A stretch of 64,000 nucleotides of DNA from a bacterium (GTDB lineage Bacteria; Hinthialibacterota; Hinthialibacteria; Hinthialibacterales; Hinthialibacteraceae), in contig WGLV01000010.1 of NCBI GenBank assembly GCA_016125385.1, forward strand, positions 110,520 to 174,519. Reading direction: 5' to 3'. This document shows positions 18,749 through 28,193 of the stretch, one piece after another. A program made the position numbers and the translations under genes. Numbering within the stretch: position 1 is the first letter of the stretch; each line of letters opens with the position of its first letter. The notes beneath the pieces were generated by a model that was given only the letters and a program-made list of their open reading frames with translations, did no database searches and had not been told where the DNA came from.

Positions 18749-20236
18749 ATGACCGACAAAGATTTTCTTTCCGTTGATTTGCCTGGCGATGACGATTCGC
18801 TGGATGATCCCAAGGATCTTCTGGAAGACTTGGATTTGTCATCGGATGAGGATTCCGACTTCTCTCTTCCCGATCTATCTGATGATGAATCCGCTCCTGA
18901 CTCCGAGGAAAAAGCATCTTCCAATGTCTTTAATAAATTAAAAACCGCACAGAACATCCACGAAACCGTCCGTGACCTGCTTTTTAAGGATCTCGATCTC
19001 GAAGACGAAGAGATTGATCCGGAAACAGGAGAGAAGATCGACGGTTATCAATTAGTCCGGCAAAAGAGGCGTGAACTTTATCATCTGCTCGACAATATTG
19101 ACGAACAACTCAGAGGGAAAGACGTTAAGGAAGTCACAGCGGTTTTCTCTTCCCTGCTCGATATAAACAACCAACTCTGCACCCAGAAGACGGACGGCGT
19201 CATCGCCATCCGAACCCGCCTGTTCCAGTTTTTCGCGCCCAAAGGCGTCAAACCGCAAAACGTACAGCCAGCCCTCCGTCAGGAAATCAGCCTGATTTTC
19301 AGCCCGGAAGAAATATCATCCGTACGCACCCGCCTGGCGAATATGGATTACGACGATCCATTAAAGCCGTTTTTCACCATGATTCTCGATCAGGCGTACG
19401 ATATCGTCCAATACAGCGAAATGACCGGTTATCTCCTGCTGGAAATGACCAACTATTTTCTGCACAAGCTGGACGAGGCGGGATACAGCGATACGCCCAA
19501 GGTCGCTGAATTCAAGGAGCGGCGCGAGCGGGCGAAAATGTCGCTGGAAAAAGCGATCGACGATCTCAAGCACGTGGAATCGCTGGTGCAATCACATATG
19601 CATGAGCGTCCCGTTCTGCTTGAGTTGCCCAAACTGTTGCGAGCATTGATTCAAGTCAAAATCGGGATAATGGACAAGAAATCGGTTCCCAAGATCCTGC
19701 AACAGGTTCAGGCGCGGCTGGGCGATTACGCTCGCGCTCGAAGCGCGGTCGCATTCGATTTTAACCGGGTACCCGGTTTTCAGCACAGCGTGCGGTTGCG
19801 TCAGAGCATTATTCTTAACCTGCACATGGATATGTTGAAGTACATGGGCGAGGTATTTGAGGGCGAATTCAGAGCCGTGCAGAAAGAGCTGGAAGCGCTC
19901 GCAAAAGACATCGAAGCAGCCACGGCGACCATGGACCCCAACTCGCCGGAATATCAGGAAATGCTCAAGCAAAAGATGGCCCTGCAACAAAAGATTGAGA
20001 TGCAGCGCCGCCGCATGGATGTGTTGAAGTCACAGCAAAAGCTGGTCGACGTGCAACACAACATGATCGGGCAAGCCATTCAGCGATATAAAGACAACGA
20101 AGCGATCCACCAGCGGCTTGACGAACAAATGGCGAATCGCACCTCAATCGACACCAACACCCCCAGCCAGATTCGCCCCATGGCGAAGAAGAAAATCAGC
20201 CGTATGGTTATGGGCGCGAAACGCCGCGGCGATTAG
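18749..20236 (+). CDS. Large acidic, helical, coiled-coil protein of unknown function
   Basis: 495 aa from ATG 18749, with AAGGA 11 bases upstream. The first 60 residues are extremely acidic (runs of Asp, Glu and Ser such as LPDLSDDESAPDSEEK) and probably disordered. The rest is helical. About 390-465 is a strong coiled coil (VQKELEALAKDIEAATATMD, then KMALQQKIEMQRRRMDVLKS). The C-terminus is strongly basic (MAKKKISRMVMGAKRRGD), giving the chain marked charge polarity. No domain or catalytic motif is recognised; cytoplasmic by absence of a signal. It stands alone between the PadR-like gene and the convergent glnE. Confidence 0.8.
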   Translation: MTDKDFLSVDLPGDDDSLDDPKDLLEDLDLSSDEDSDFSLPDLSDDESAPDSEEKASSNVFNKLKTAQNIHETVRDLLFKDLDLEDEEIDPETGEKIDGYQLVRQKRRELYHLLDNIDEQLRGKDVKEVTAVFSSLLDINNQLCTQKTDGVIAIRTRLFQFFAPKGVKPQNVQPALRQEISLIFSPEEISSVRTRLANMDYDDPLKPFFTMILDQAYDIVQYSEMTGYLLLEMTNYFLHKLDEAGYSDTPKVAEFKERRERAKMSLEKAIDDLKHVESLVQSHMHERPVLLELPKLLRALIQVKIGIMDKKSVPKILQQVQARLGDYARARSAVAFDFNRVPGFQHSVRLRQSIILNLHMDMLKYMGEVFEGEFRAVQKELEALAKDIEAATATMDPNSPEYQEMLKQKMALQQKIEMQRRRMDVLKSQQKLVDVQHNMIGQAIQRYKDNEAIHQRLDEQMANRTSIDTNTPSQIRPMAKKKISRMVMGAKRRGD

Positions 20237-20312
20237 CGGAATCCTATCCCCCCTCACTTATTGAACAATCTGATCGTATTGTTATGCGGATGACGGGTTG
20301 CGCGCTGTCCGC

Positions 20313-23207
20313 TTATCTCCCGTTTTGTATCAATCGATCGAAGAAGGTGCGGAAAATTGATCGAACCGACTGAGTGCGGACGGATATCCACTGCAGGAAC
20401 TTTTTGGGTGACGGCTTTTCGGAATGAATGCGCAGAGCGTAGCGGCGAGTCAGCGCTTCCAGTTCATCCGTATCGGTGGGAAGCGTATCAAGCGACACGT
20501 TATTGACGATACGAAGACGGTTTTCGATTTCACGCAGGAACAGATACGAGTCGATCAACTGCTCGGCTTCCGCTTTCGGCAATAATTCGTTCTCTGACGC
20601 GGCCCGTAACGAGGTGATCGTCGCCGTAAGCCGCATGGCGGGATATTCAGCTCCATAATGTAAAACCAGCGTCTGAGCGATGAATTCGACGTCAACAAGC
20701 CCTCCCGCCCCCGCCTTGATAGTTTCACTCTGTTTTTCGCGCTCGATTTTTTCGCGCATGTCGACAATGGAGCCTATTTCATCAGGCGTCAGCGAACGAG
20801 AGAACAGGACTTCATCCTTCAACTCCGCCAATTTCGATTCAATCGACGCAGCCCCGCCGATCCAGCGAGAGCGGGACAAAGCCATCTTTTCCCACAGTTG
20901 CGCCTCCATACGGTAGTAATTTTCGAAGAAGTCCCAGCTGCACGCCATGGGGCTGTTTTTCCCATTCGGGCGCAGCCTGGCGTCGGGTTCATATAGAAAA
21001 CCGAGCGGAGATTTCGACTCGAGATAGTCGAGGTATTTCGGCGCCCAGCGCTGAAAATACTCCGAAGCGCTGACTTCTTCATTGGAAGAAGCCCCTTCGT
21101 AAACAAACACCACATCGCAATCAGACGCCACGTTGAAGTCGCGGCCGCCCAGTTTTCCGTATCCAAGGATCGCGATTTCATCCGCGTGGTCGCGAGTGAA
21201 GAGCGGGTAGCGATCCGCCATGCGTTGATGAACGGGCTGAATGCTTTGATTCAACACAAAATCAGCGATCTCAGCCAGATCGCGCCCCGTCTGTTCGACG
21301 CCGCTGACCGCCAGAATAAAACGCACCCCACTGCGTAACATCGCCGCATTCTGTACGCGGAGCAGATGTTCACGCAGCGATTCATTCGGATGCGCAGAGG
21401 CGATCAGTTCGAGGTGGCGCGCCAGCTGGCGATAATCGATGGGCGTTTCGAGGAGCTCTTCGGAACTCAGGGTTTCCATCAGTGATGGATCACGCAATAC
21501 CAGGCGCGTCAAAAACGAACTGCAACTGATCACGGAAACCAGCAGGTTGAACATCATACGCTGCTCGCCAAGCGTCTCAAACAACGCCGTTCGCGCGCGG
21601 AAACTGGACACCAGTTTCTCAAAGTTTGAAAGCGCCATATCCGGGTCGGGGCTTTCTTTGAGCACTGTCAGTAAACGTGGGAGAATCGCCTGAAAAAGGC
21701 GGGAATGCTTGGGCTGAAGATGGGGCTCGGACGCCTTATGCAGCGCGGATAGAAACGCGAAAGCCTGACGAGGATCGTCAAACTCATACGACCGCAGAAT
21801 CGATTCCACATCATCGTTATATTCCGTCGCGTCAATCAACCGCCCACTGGCGTCTTCAAATTCATCCCGGCGGAACACGCCTTCGTAGATACGCCGGACG
21901 TCCGCCGTGATCAGGTCATAGCGGGCTTTGAGCGCTTCGTAGTTGGCCTCGCTCATGCTTCGCGCAAGCCGATCTCTATCGTCTTCCCCTTCCGGTAATT
22001 CGTAAACCTGCTGTTCATTAACCATTTGCAGGCGGTGTTCAAGCCGACGAAGGAATTTATAAGATCGCGTCAGAGTTTCGTAGTCTTTCGAGTGTAGAAG
22101 GTGACTCTCATACATACGCTGCAGAGAAACCAGCGTACCCGCGAGTTTGATTTCCGGGTATTGCTTTCCATACAGCATCTGCACCGCCTGTACAAAAAAC
22201 TCAATGTCTCGAATTCCACCATACCCGTTTTTAAAATTGACAGCCTGTTTTTCAGGCGATCCGATGGATTCGAGCATTTTGTTTCTCAGTCGTTCAATAT
22301 CACGCAGGACCTCCGCGATTTCGAGTTCATCCACATACCGGCGATAGGTAAATGGCGTGATAATCGACATGAAACGCTCACCAACGCCCTCATCGCCAGC
22401 GATGGGACGAGCCTTGAGCAGCGCCTGACGTTCCCAGTTCTGACCATAGGTGTGATAGTAGATCTCGACCGCGATCAGAGGCACAGCCAGGCGGCCGCTG
22501 TCTCCTTCAGGACGAAGGCGCGTGTCGATGCGGTACAGGAAACCATCTTCGGTTACCCGGGTCAGCACGTCGCTGAACGACTGGGCGAGAATGGTGAAAA
22601 ATTCCTGATTCCCAATGGGGGACTTCTCTCCTCCGGTCGTCTCGCCATCCGAGCCATAGACGAACATCACGTCAACATCGGAACTGAAATTCAATTCGCG
22701 CCCGCCCTGCTTGCCCATGCCGATCACGCACATGGCGGTGGGTTCGCCCGATTCACCACAGATCGGTTGACCATACACGCCGCGCTGACGCTCCCACTGC
22801 CAATCGTACACCGCTGAATGAGTCACTTCGGCCAGATTGGCCAGTTCTTCCGTTATCATCTGGATATCTGCGATTTCGCATAAGTCCCGAATCGCGATAC
22901 GGATCAGCTCAGAACGGTGAAAACGTCGAATCGCCTGCTCTTCATCACGGACGCGCTCACGCCAGCGGTTCTGCCGGATGCGAAGGTGTTTTCTAAGTCT
23001 TTTTCGGGAAAAATCGCCTTCCTCAGCCAGAATAGCGAATAACTCCGGTCTCTTGGCGATGAATCCGGACAATCGGGGAGAAAAATCGGAAAGAGCGGAT
23101 AAGTATTGCTGAACCTCGTCCGTGATTTCCACGGAGGGCGATTCGAGATCACGCAGCGCGGCAAGCATTGCACTCAATAAGGTATGATTGGGCTCAGGTA
23201 CGATCAT
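20313..23207 (-). CDS. glnE: Glutamine synthetase adenylyltransferase/adenylyl-removing enzyme GlnE
   Basis: A bifunctional enzyme of about 964 aa that adenylylates and deadenylylates glutamine synthetase in response to nitrogen state. Two nucleotidyltransferase domains are plain: GMGKQGGRELNFSSDVDVMF in the N-terminal half (deadenylylase) and GYGKLGGRDFNVASDCDVVF in the C-terminal half (adenylylase). Each is followed by the helical domain typical of the family (GGIRDIEFFVQAVQ and GGLVDVEFIAQTLVLHYG). Length fits the family. The start is uncertain: ATG 23207 overlaps the thiE end by 14 bases and has GGAG very close. A GTG at 23264 is possible. No PII gene is nearby. Confidence 0.95.
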   Translation of the reverse strand: MIVPEPNHTLLSAMLAALRDLESPSVEITDEVQQYLSALSDFSPRLSGFIAKRPELFAILAEEGDFSRKRLRKHLRIRQNRWRERVRDEEQAIRRFHRSELIRIAIRDLCEIADIQMITEELANLAEVTHSAVYDWQWERQRGVYGQPICGESGEPTAMCVIGMGKQGGRELNFSSDVDVMFVYGSDGETTGGEKSPIGNQEFFTILAQSFSDVLTRVTEDGFLYRIDTRLRPEGDSGRLAVPLIAVEIYYHTYGQNWERQALLKARPIAGDEGVGERFMSIITPFTYRRYVDELEIAEVLRDIERLRNKMLESIGSPEKQAVNFKNGYGGIRDIEFFVQAVQMLYGKQYPEIKLAGTLVSLQRMYESHLLHSKDYETLTRSYKFLRRLEHRLQMVNEQQVYELPEGEDDRDRLARSMSEANYEALKARYDLITADVRRIYEGVFRRDEFEDASGRLIDATEYNDDVESILRSYEFDDPRQAFAFLSALHKASEPHLQPKHSRLFQAILPRLLTVLKESPDPDMALSNFEKLVSSFRARTALFETLGEQRMMFNLLVSVISCSSFLTRLVLRDPSLMETLSSEELLETPIDYRQLARHLELIASAHPNESLREHLLRVQNAAMLRSGVRFILAVSGVEQTGRDLAEIADFVLNQSIQPVHQRMADRYPLFTRDHADEIAILGYGKLGGRDFNVASDCDVVFVYEGASSNEEVSASEYFQRWAPKYLDYLESKSPLGFLYEPDARLRPNGKNSPMACSWDFFENYYRMEAQLWEKMALSRSRWIGGAASIESKLAELKDEVLFSRSLTPDEIGSIVDMREKIEREKQSETIKAGAGGLVDVEFIAQTLVLHYGAEYPAMRLTATITSLRAASENELLPKAEAEQLIDSYLFLREIENRLRIVNNVSLDTLPTDTDELEALTRRYALRIHSEKPSPKKFLQWISVRTQSVRSIFRTFFDRLIQNGR

Positions 23208-24303
23208 CACTCCGCGCCGGCGCATTCTGTTTACGCCAATAATCGATTTTTTCAGTGAACGCACGAGCTGCCGCAGCGATGTCGTCTTGAGCAGTAACCG
23301 CTGTGACCACCGCGATCCGGCGAGCGCCTCGCTTCAACAATTCATCCACATTGTGGAGTTTGATGCCGCCCATCACGGTAAAGGGATGATTGATTTCAGA
23401 CGTTATTTCCGTAATCATTTCAGGGCCAACCGGATCACATGATGTTGTCTTGGTTTGAGTTGCATAGATGGGACCAATATTGAAATAGGAGGCTCCATCA
23501 GCAACCGCCTGACGAGCCTGTTCAAGGTTGTGCGTGGAAGCCCCAATGATAAAGTTTGGCCCCATGACATGGCGAGCGTGCTTAATGGGAAAATCGCCTT
23601 GACCTAGATGAACGCCGTCGGCACCAACCGCCATTGCAACGTCAATATGATCGTTAATAATAAAAGTAACTTTATTTTCTTTAGTTAACGCTCTTAATTT
23701 CAATGATATCTTAAGGAAATCCTGTTTGCTCATCTTCTTGTCGCGCATCTGAATCGCACCGGCCCCACCTCTTATTGCCTGTTCGGCGACCTCAAGATAG
23801 TCACGTCCATTGGAAAACTCCTCTCCCAACACGACATATAGACCGAAATCCAGTTTTCGTATTGAGGAATACGACTCAAGAGAAGAAACGATCTGAGGTT
23901 CAATATTATAACACCTGTAACGGAGAGATGTTAAAGAAGAAGAGATCACTGAATCAAAGATGCGAAATGCTTCTTCAAGGGTACGCAATGACTCTTCCGC
24001 CCGGTGGAGGTTTGATAATACCAAGGCATGCAAATCTGAATAAGGAGTCGAAGGAAACTGCTTGCCAACATCTCCAATGCTGTCGCGAGATTGAAGCCCT
24101 TTCGATTGCAGCCCAGGAATATACTTATATAAACACCAGAAATCATTACGGATAGATCGAACCTCTTCAGAAATAGGTTCATCATTCAGGACAAATCTGA
24201 CAATTTCTCCCACAACTCGCAGAGCTTCACCCAACCGGTCTGCATTGGCGTCGATTAAGCGATAAAACCCCTGATCATTTTTTAAATTATCAGTCATACC
24301 CAT
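23194..24303 (-). CDS. thiE: Thiamine-phosphate synthase with N-terminal ThiD2-type domain
   Basis: A 369-aa fusion. Residues about 10-160 match the ThiD2 domain (RLIDANADRLGEALRVVGEI and NLHRAEESLRTLEEAFRIFD), proposed in cyanobacteria and others to replace the hydroxymethylpyrimidine-phosphate kinase ThiD. Residues about 165-365 are ThiE, which joins HMP-PP to thiazole phosphate: GGAGAIQMRDKKMS, IINDHIDVAMAVGADGVHLG and SCDPVGPE-like phosphate loops are visible. The start is ATG 24303 or 24297; neither has a strong ribosome-binding site. It follows thiG by about 28 bases in a thiS-thiG-thiE run and overlaps glnE downstream. Confidence 0.93.
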   Translation of the reverse strand: MGMTDNLKNDQGFYRLIDANADRLGEALRVVGEIVRFVLNDEPISEEVRSIRNDFWCLYKYIPGLQSKGLQSRDSIGDVGKQFPSTPYSDLHALVLSNLHRAEESLRTLEEAFRIFDSVISSSLTSLRYRCYNIEPQIVSSLESYSSIRKLDFGLYVVLGEEFSNGRDYLEVAEQAIRGGAGAIQMRDKKMSKQDFLKISLKLRALTKENKVTFIINDHIDVAMAVGADGVHLGQGDFPIKHARHVMGPNFIIGASTHNLEQARQAVADGASYFNIGPIYATQTKTTSCDPVGPEMITEITSEINHPFTVMGGIKLHNVDELLKRGARRIAVVTAVTAQDDIAAAARAFTEKIDYWRKQNAPARSDDRT

Positions 24304-24330
24304 TCGGCGCGCCGAACGGCGCAAAATTGA

Positions 24331-25125
24331 TTAAAAATCCAGCGCGGGACTGCTCGCGTTCGCGTATAACTTTTTAGGAATGCGTCCAGAAAGAAAAGCC
24401 TGCCTGCCGGCGATTGCGGCATGCTTCATGGCGATCGCCATGTGGACGGCGTCTTTCGCTCCGGCGATGCCTGTATTTAATAAAACCGCCTCGCATCCCA
24501 ATTCAAATGCGCGTGTCACATCAGAGGCCGTGCCGACTCCGGCATCGACGATGATGGGAACCTTGGCGCGTTCCAGGATGATGCGAATATTGTTTGGATT
24601 CAAGATACCCTGCCCTGAGCCAATCGGAGCTCCCGCTGGCATGACGACCGTTGATCCCTCTTCTTCAAGCACTTTCGCCATTACAGGGTCATCGTTAGTG
24701 TAGGTCATCACCGTGAATCCGTCTTTGACCAACACTTTCAAGGCTTTCAGCGTCTCCATCGGATTCGGCAGCAGCGTGTCGGGATCGCCGAGAACTTCCA
24801 GTTTGACCAAGTTGGAATTTCCGATTTCCCTGCCCAAGCGGGAAACACGAATGGCGTCATCCGCATTGTAACACCCCGCTGTATTCGGCAGGATGATATA
24901 TTTTTTTGTATCAATATGATTAAGCAAGTTATCGCCTGCATCGAAATCGACACGCCGCAATGCTACGGTAACCATTTCCGTGCCGGAGGCGGCGAGAGCC
25001 TGCTCGGTTTCTTCGAAGGATTTGTACTTTCCCGTCCCCACGATCAGGCGGGAGTGCAATGTGATGTCGCCAATCTGAAGAGGCTTATCCTGAATTTCCT
25101 GAATGGCGCCGGATTCTTGTGTCAT
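24331..25125 (-). CDS. thiG: Thiazole synthase ThiG
   Basis: A 264-aa TIM-barrel enzyme that makes the thiamin thiazole from deoxyxylulose phosphate, dehydroglycine and the ThiS thiocarboxylate. Full length. Diagnostic stretches: [10 protein letters not shown] near 28-37, [13 protein letters not shown] near 54, [20 protein letters not shown] near 76, and the phosphate-binding [10 protein letters not shown] and [13 protein letters not shown] in the C-terminal half. It lies 21 bases downstream of thiS, the usual pairing. Confidence 0.97.
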   Translation of the reverse strand: MTQESGAIQEIQDKPLQIGDITLHSRLIVGTGKYKSFEETEQALAASGTEMVTVALRRVDFDAGDNLLNHIDTKKYIILPNTAGCYNADDAIRVSRLGREIGNSNLVKLEVLGDPDTLLPNPMETLKALKVLVKDGFTVMTYTNDDPVMAKVLEEEGSTVVMPAGAPIGSGQGILNPNNIRIILERAKVPIIVDAGVGTASDVTRAFELGCEAVLLNTGIAGAKDAVHMAIAMKHAAIAGRQAFLSGRIPKKLYANASSPALDF

Positions 25126-25146
25126 GTTGTTTTCCTTGAGTTTCCG

Positions 25147-25365
25147 TTATCGAGAACCGCCTCCAACAAATTGAAGGACTTCAATCTCATCCCCATCCTG
25201 AATCGCCTGTGATTCATAGGACTCTTTCCGGATGATTTCCCGGTTCAATTCGACCGCGACCCGGCCTGCCTTCATGTCCAGGCTATCGAGCAGTTGGGAT
25301 ACGGTTTGAACATCGGTAAGTTCTATGGATTTTCCGTTAAGTAGAATTTTCATTTTGTTCATCAT
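25147..25365 (-). CDS. thiS: Sulfur carrier protein ThiS
   Basis: A ubiquitin-fold sulfur carrier of 72 aa (68 if it starts at the later Met of MKILLNGK). LLNGKSIELTD, VAVELNREII and DGDEIEVLQFVGGG are family features. ThiS donates sulfur as a C-terminal Gly-Gly thiocarboxylate. Here the chain ends GGG-Ser-Arg, so two residues follow the glycines and the carrier would need trimming or use an atypical end. It lies 60 bases downstream of the P-type ATPase and 21 upstream of thiG. No adenylyltransferase ThiF is in the window. Confidence 0.9.
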   Translation of the reverse strand: MMNKMKILLNGKSIELTDVQTVSQLLDSLDMKAGRVAVELNREIIRKESYESQAIQDGDEIEVLQFVGGGSR

Positions 25366-25425
25366 GGATGTTCAGACTTCGCAGCAGCGTAATTTTTTTG
25401 AGGCTATCCGGCGTAATATCTCTTG

Positions 25426-27375
25426 TCAAGCCAATGATTTGGCGATTTGCTCCGTATCTGAGTTCAGCATACGCAACCCGTTGCCAATCACCAGCACGGC
25501 TGCGCCGACGTCAGCCATTACCGCCAACCATAAACTGGCCAGCCCCAACGATGCCAGCAGAACAAAGCCAAACTTGATCGCGAGTGCAAGAACAATATTC
25601 TGCATGATGACCGAGCGGGCTCGCCGGCTATGGCGGATGATCCAAGGAAGTTTGGTCAGATCGTCAGCCAGCAAAACCATCGGGGCGGACTCAAGCGCGA
25701 TGTCGGAGCCTTTCGCTCCGATCGCGACGCCGATGGACGACGCGGCGAGAGCGGGCGCGTCATTCACTCCGTCACCGACCATGACCGATGGCGGCGTCTC
25801 GCGGGTAAGCAATTCAATGCGATCGACTTTATCCTGAGGGAGCAACTGAGCGTGGATTTCATCCACTTCCAATATCTTCGCCACGGCGTGCGCCGCTTCA
25901 GCGCGATCTCCGGTCAGCATCACGATCCGTTCAACGCCGAGTTCGTGGAGCATCGTAATGGTTTTTTTGCTGTCTTCCCTGACAGGATCATGGAAACAGA
26001 TCGAACCGATCAATCCCGACGCTGAGGAGACGCCAACGCTGGTTTGACCGCAATCGTGCGCTGACAGCGCCTCATCCACGTTGGCCGCCCCGCTTTCCCG
26101 CAGGTAATGCATGCTGCCCATCAGGTGTTTTTCTCCCCGGATATTCGCGCTAGCGCCCTTGCCTGGCGTACTTACGAATTCTTCAACGAGGACGGGCTTA
26201 ATGCCTCGCGGGCGGATGTATTCCATCACGGAACGCGCCAGTGGATGCTGGGAATGGCGTCCAATCGCGGCGGCGACGTTCAGGACGTCATTCTCCTGGT
26301 ATCCGTTCCAAGGCGAAACATGGTCGACCTGGGGATGACCGGCAGTCAACGTACCGGTTTTATCAAAGGCGACCGCGCGCACATGAGAAATGGCTTCAAG
26401 AAAGCGCCCTCCTTTGATCAGAACGCCATTGCGAGCGGCGGAGGCCAATGAAGCCAATACCGTCACCGGCGTGGAAATCAGAAACGCGCATGGACACCCC
26501 ACCACCATGACCACCAGAGAACGGTAAAACCAATCACGAAAATCACCGCCCATCAACGGGCCGATCACCATGAAAGATAAAGCGGTCAGAATGATGAACG
26601 GGGTGTAATAGCGGGCGAAGGTCTCTATCGTATTTTCAATATCCGTTTTTTGTTTGCGCGCCTGTTCAACCAGACGAACAACTCTCGAGATCGTGCAGTC
26701 CGCATACGGCTTTTCGATGAGAATCGTCAAAGAGCCGTCCTGATTGATCGATCCAGCGAAAACTTTTGAACCGGCTGATTTATCGACGGGGACGGGCTCA
26801 CCGGTGATCGGGCTTTCATCAACGGCTGAGGCGCCCTGTTCCACGGCTCCATCCAGCGGGACGCGTTCACCGGGCCGAATCAGCACACGCTCACCGGGCT
26901 GGATCTCTTTCACGCGCCTTTGTACTTCCGCGCCCTCCTCCGTCACAACGGAGGCGGTATCAGGCGTTAGCGCCAGGAGAGCGTCGATCGATTTACGCGC
27001 CCGCGACTGGCTATAGTCCTCAAGCCATTCCGACAGGGAGAACAGGATCGCGGCGAGCGCCGCTTCAAACCATTGTCCAAGTCCGATCGCGCCTAATACC
27101 GCGATCACGATCAGGACGTGAATGTTCAATTTGAATCGAAGCAGACTCCGCCACGCCTTGGGAATGAGTTTCCAACCGGCAAGAAGAACCGCTGCGGCTT
27201 CAAGCAAGGGCCCAGGCATGGTCAATGTTTCCGTAACTTGATTCACCCCCGCCAAAGCCAGCAACACGCCCGCAGACGCAACGAAATAGACGTCATACTC
27301 AGACAGACGTTTCCAGATTGGCTCTGGATTCGATTGGTTCCCAATCTGAATGGGTTGACGTTCCGGATTTGTCAT
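25426..27375 (-). CDS. Heavy-metal translocating P1B-type ATPase (Zn/Cd/Pb class likely)
   Basis: A 649-aa inner-membrane metal exporter. The membrane metal site is CPC (294-296 in GCPCAFLIS). D338 in DKTGTL is phosphorylated. TGEP near 191, the SQHPLA motif of P1B ATPases near 380, and GDGVND near 578 complete the core. About eight membrane segments are present (four before the actuator domain, two around CPC, two at the C-terminus). It has no N-terminal HMA metal-binding domain. The sequence after CPC resembles ZntA/CadA more than copper pumps. It heads a possible run with thiS-thiG-thiE, although no functional link is known. Confidence 0.93.
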   Translation of the reverse strand: MTNPERQPIQIGNQSNPEPIWKRLSEYDVYFVASAGVLLALAGVNQVTETLTMPGPLLEAAAVLLAGWKLIPKAWRSLLRFKLNIHVLIVIAVLGAIGLGQWFEAALAAILFSLSEWLEDYSQSRARKSIDALLALTPDTASVVTEEGAEVQRRVKEIQPGERVLIRPGERVPLDGAVEQGASAVDESPITGEPVPVDKSAGSKVFAGSINQDGSLTILIEKPYADCTISRVVRLVEQARKQKTDIENTIETFARYYTPFIILTALSFMVIGPLMGGDFRDWFYRSLVVMVVGCPCAFLISTPVTVLASLASAARNGVLIKGGRFLEAISHVRAVAFDKTGTLTAGHPQVDHVSPWNGYQENDVLNVAAAIGRHSQHPLARSVMEYIRPRGIKPVLVEEFVSTPGKGASANIRGEKHLMGSMHYLRESGAANVDEALSAHDCGQTSVGVSSASGLIGSICFHDPVREDSKKTITMLHELGVERIVMLTGDRAEAAHAVAKILEVDEIHAQLLPQDKVDRIELLTRETPPSVMVGDGVNDAPALAASSIGVAIGAKGSDIALESAPMVLLADDLTKLPWIIRHSRRARSVIMQNIVLALAIKFGFVLLASLGLASLWLAVMADVGAAVLVIGNGLRMLNSDTEQIAKSLA

Positions 27376-27447
27376 TAAACCTGCCGCTGCCTGAAATCGT
27401 ATTATCCGTATTTTCTATTATAGCGGGCCCACGTTGCTTACGCCTCG

Positions 27448-28038
27448 TCACCTTCTCAGCGCAGGAATCGCGGGAGCGGGTACGGATACGGAGGTAACCG
27501 TCGGCAGTTCTCCGTCATACACCTTCCGCACGTCTTCCACGGAAAAGAACGCGTTGGGGTTATACCGGTTGACTATCTCGATGACTTCTTCCAGCTTCTT
27601 GCGCTTCAGCACAATGTAAATGATCTGAACCTGACCGTTTTTTCCATGCGCGTCGACGTACGTGAAGCCGATATTTTTTTCGTTCAGATAATCGATCAGC
27701 GCGGTGGAATCCTTGCGGGTCACGAGACGCAACAGCACACTGCCCATCGCCATCCGGTCTTCAATGAACAACCCCACGTAGTTCCCGCAGGCATAGCCCG
27801 CGGCATAGGCAAGTACGTTCACCGGATTGTCGAGGTTATTGATCACTTGACTGACCGCGAGCAGCCAAATGGTCACCTCGAAGAAGCCGAGAACCGGCGC
27901 CATCCACCCTTTGCCGCGCGAGAGCACGATGATGCGCATCGTCCCCACGCTGACATCGCCGATACGAGCGAGAAAAATCAGGAAGGGAGCGATCGTGACT
28001 CCCGCGATCTGGATGTTCATGATGGAGGTGAGGTCCAT
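27448..28038 (-). CDS. UPF0316 / DUF2179 membrane protein
   Basis: 196 aa from ATG 28038 (GAGGGT 7 bases upstream); the frame continues 28 codons upstream but without a ribosome-binding site. Three membrane segments lie in the first 100 residues (APFLIFLARIGDVSVGTMRI, then APVLGFFEVTIWLLAVSQVI, then NVLAYAAGYACGNYVGLFIE). A C-terminal DUF2179 domain follows (about 105-175, ending NPNAFFSVEDVRKV). This is the standard layout of the UPF0316 family, whose function is unknown. The Ala/Pro tail of about 20 residues is extra. Confidence 0.88.
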   Translation of the reverse strand: MDLTSIMNIQIAGVTIAPFLIFLARIGDVSVGTMRIIVLSRGKGWMAPVLGFFEVTIWLLAVSQVINNLDNPVNVLAYAAGYACGNYVGLFIEDRMAMGSVLLRLVTRKDSTALIDYLNEKNIGFTYVDAHGKNGQVQIIYIVLKRKKLEEVIEIVNRYNPNAFFSVEDVRKVYDGELPTVTSVSVPAPAIPALRR

Positions 28039-28193
28039 GTAACGACCCTCGAAATATGATACGGATGGGGGGTATCCATCGGAGAAGCGCGGGGCGGACA
28101 GGCAAGCCGAACACGCCTTCAATCTTATCTTTCTTTCATCGATTTATTTCTCAAGGGCGAGAAGCGCGTTCGGCGTAATTGAGCGGGGTAATT

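Noticed and set aside
22101..22817. A 238-codon open frame on the plus strand
   Set aside because: Antisense to the first nucleotidyltransferase domain of glnE; no recognisable protein features.
25366..25425. A TPP riboswitch before thiS
   Set aside because: The space is only 60 bases, and no CTGAGA or ACCTGA-type core is seen there or just upstream of the ATPase gene.
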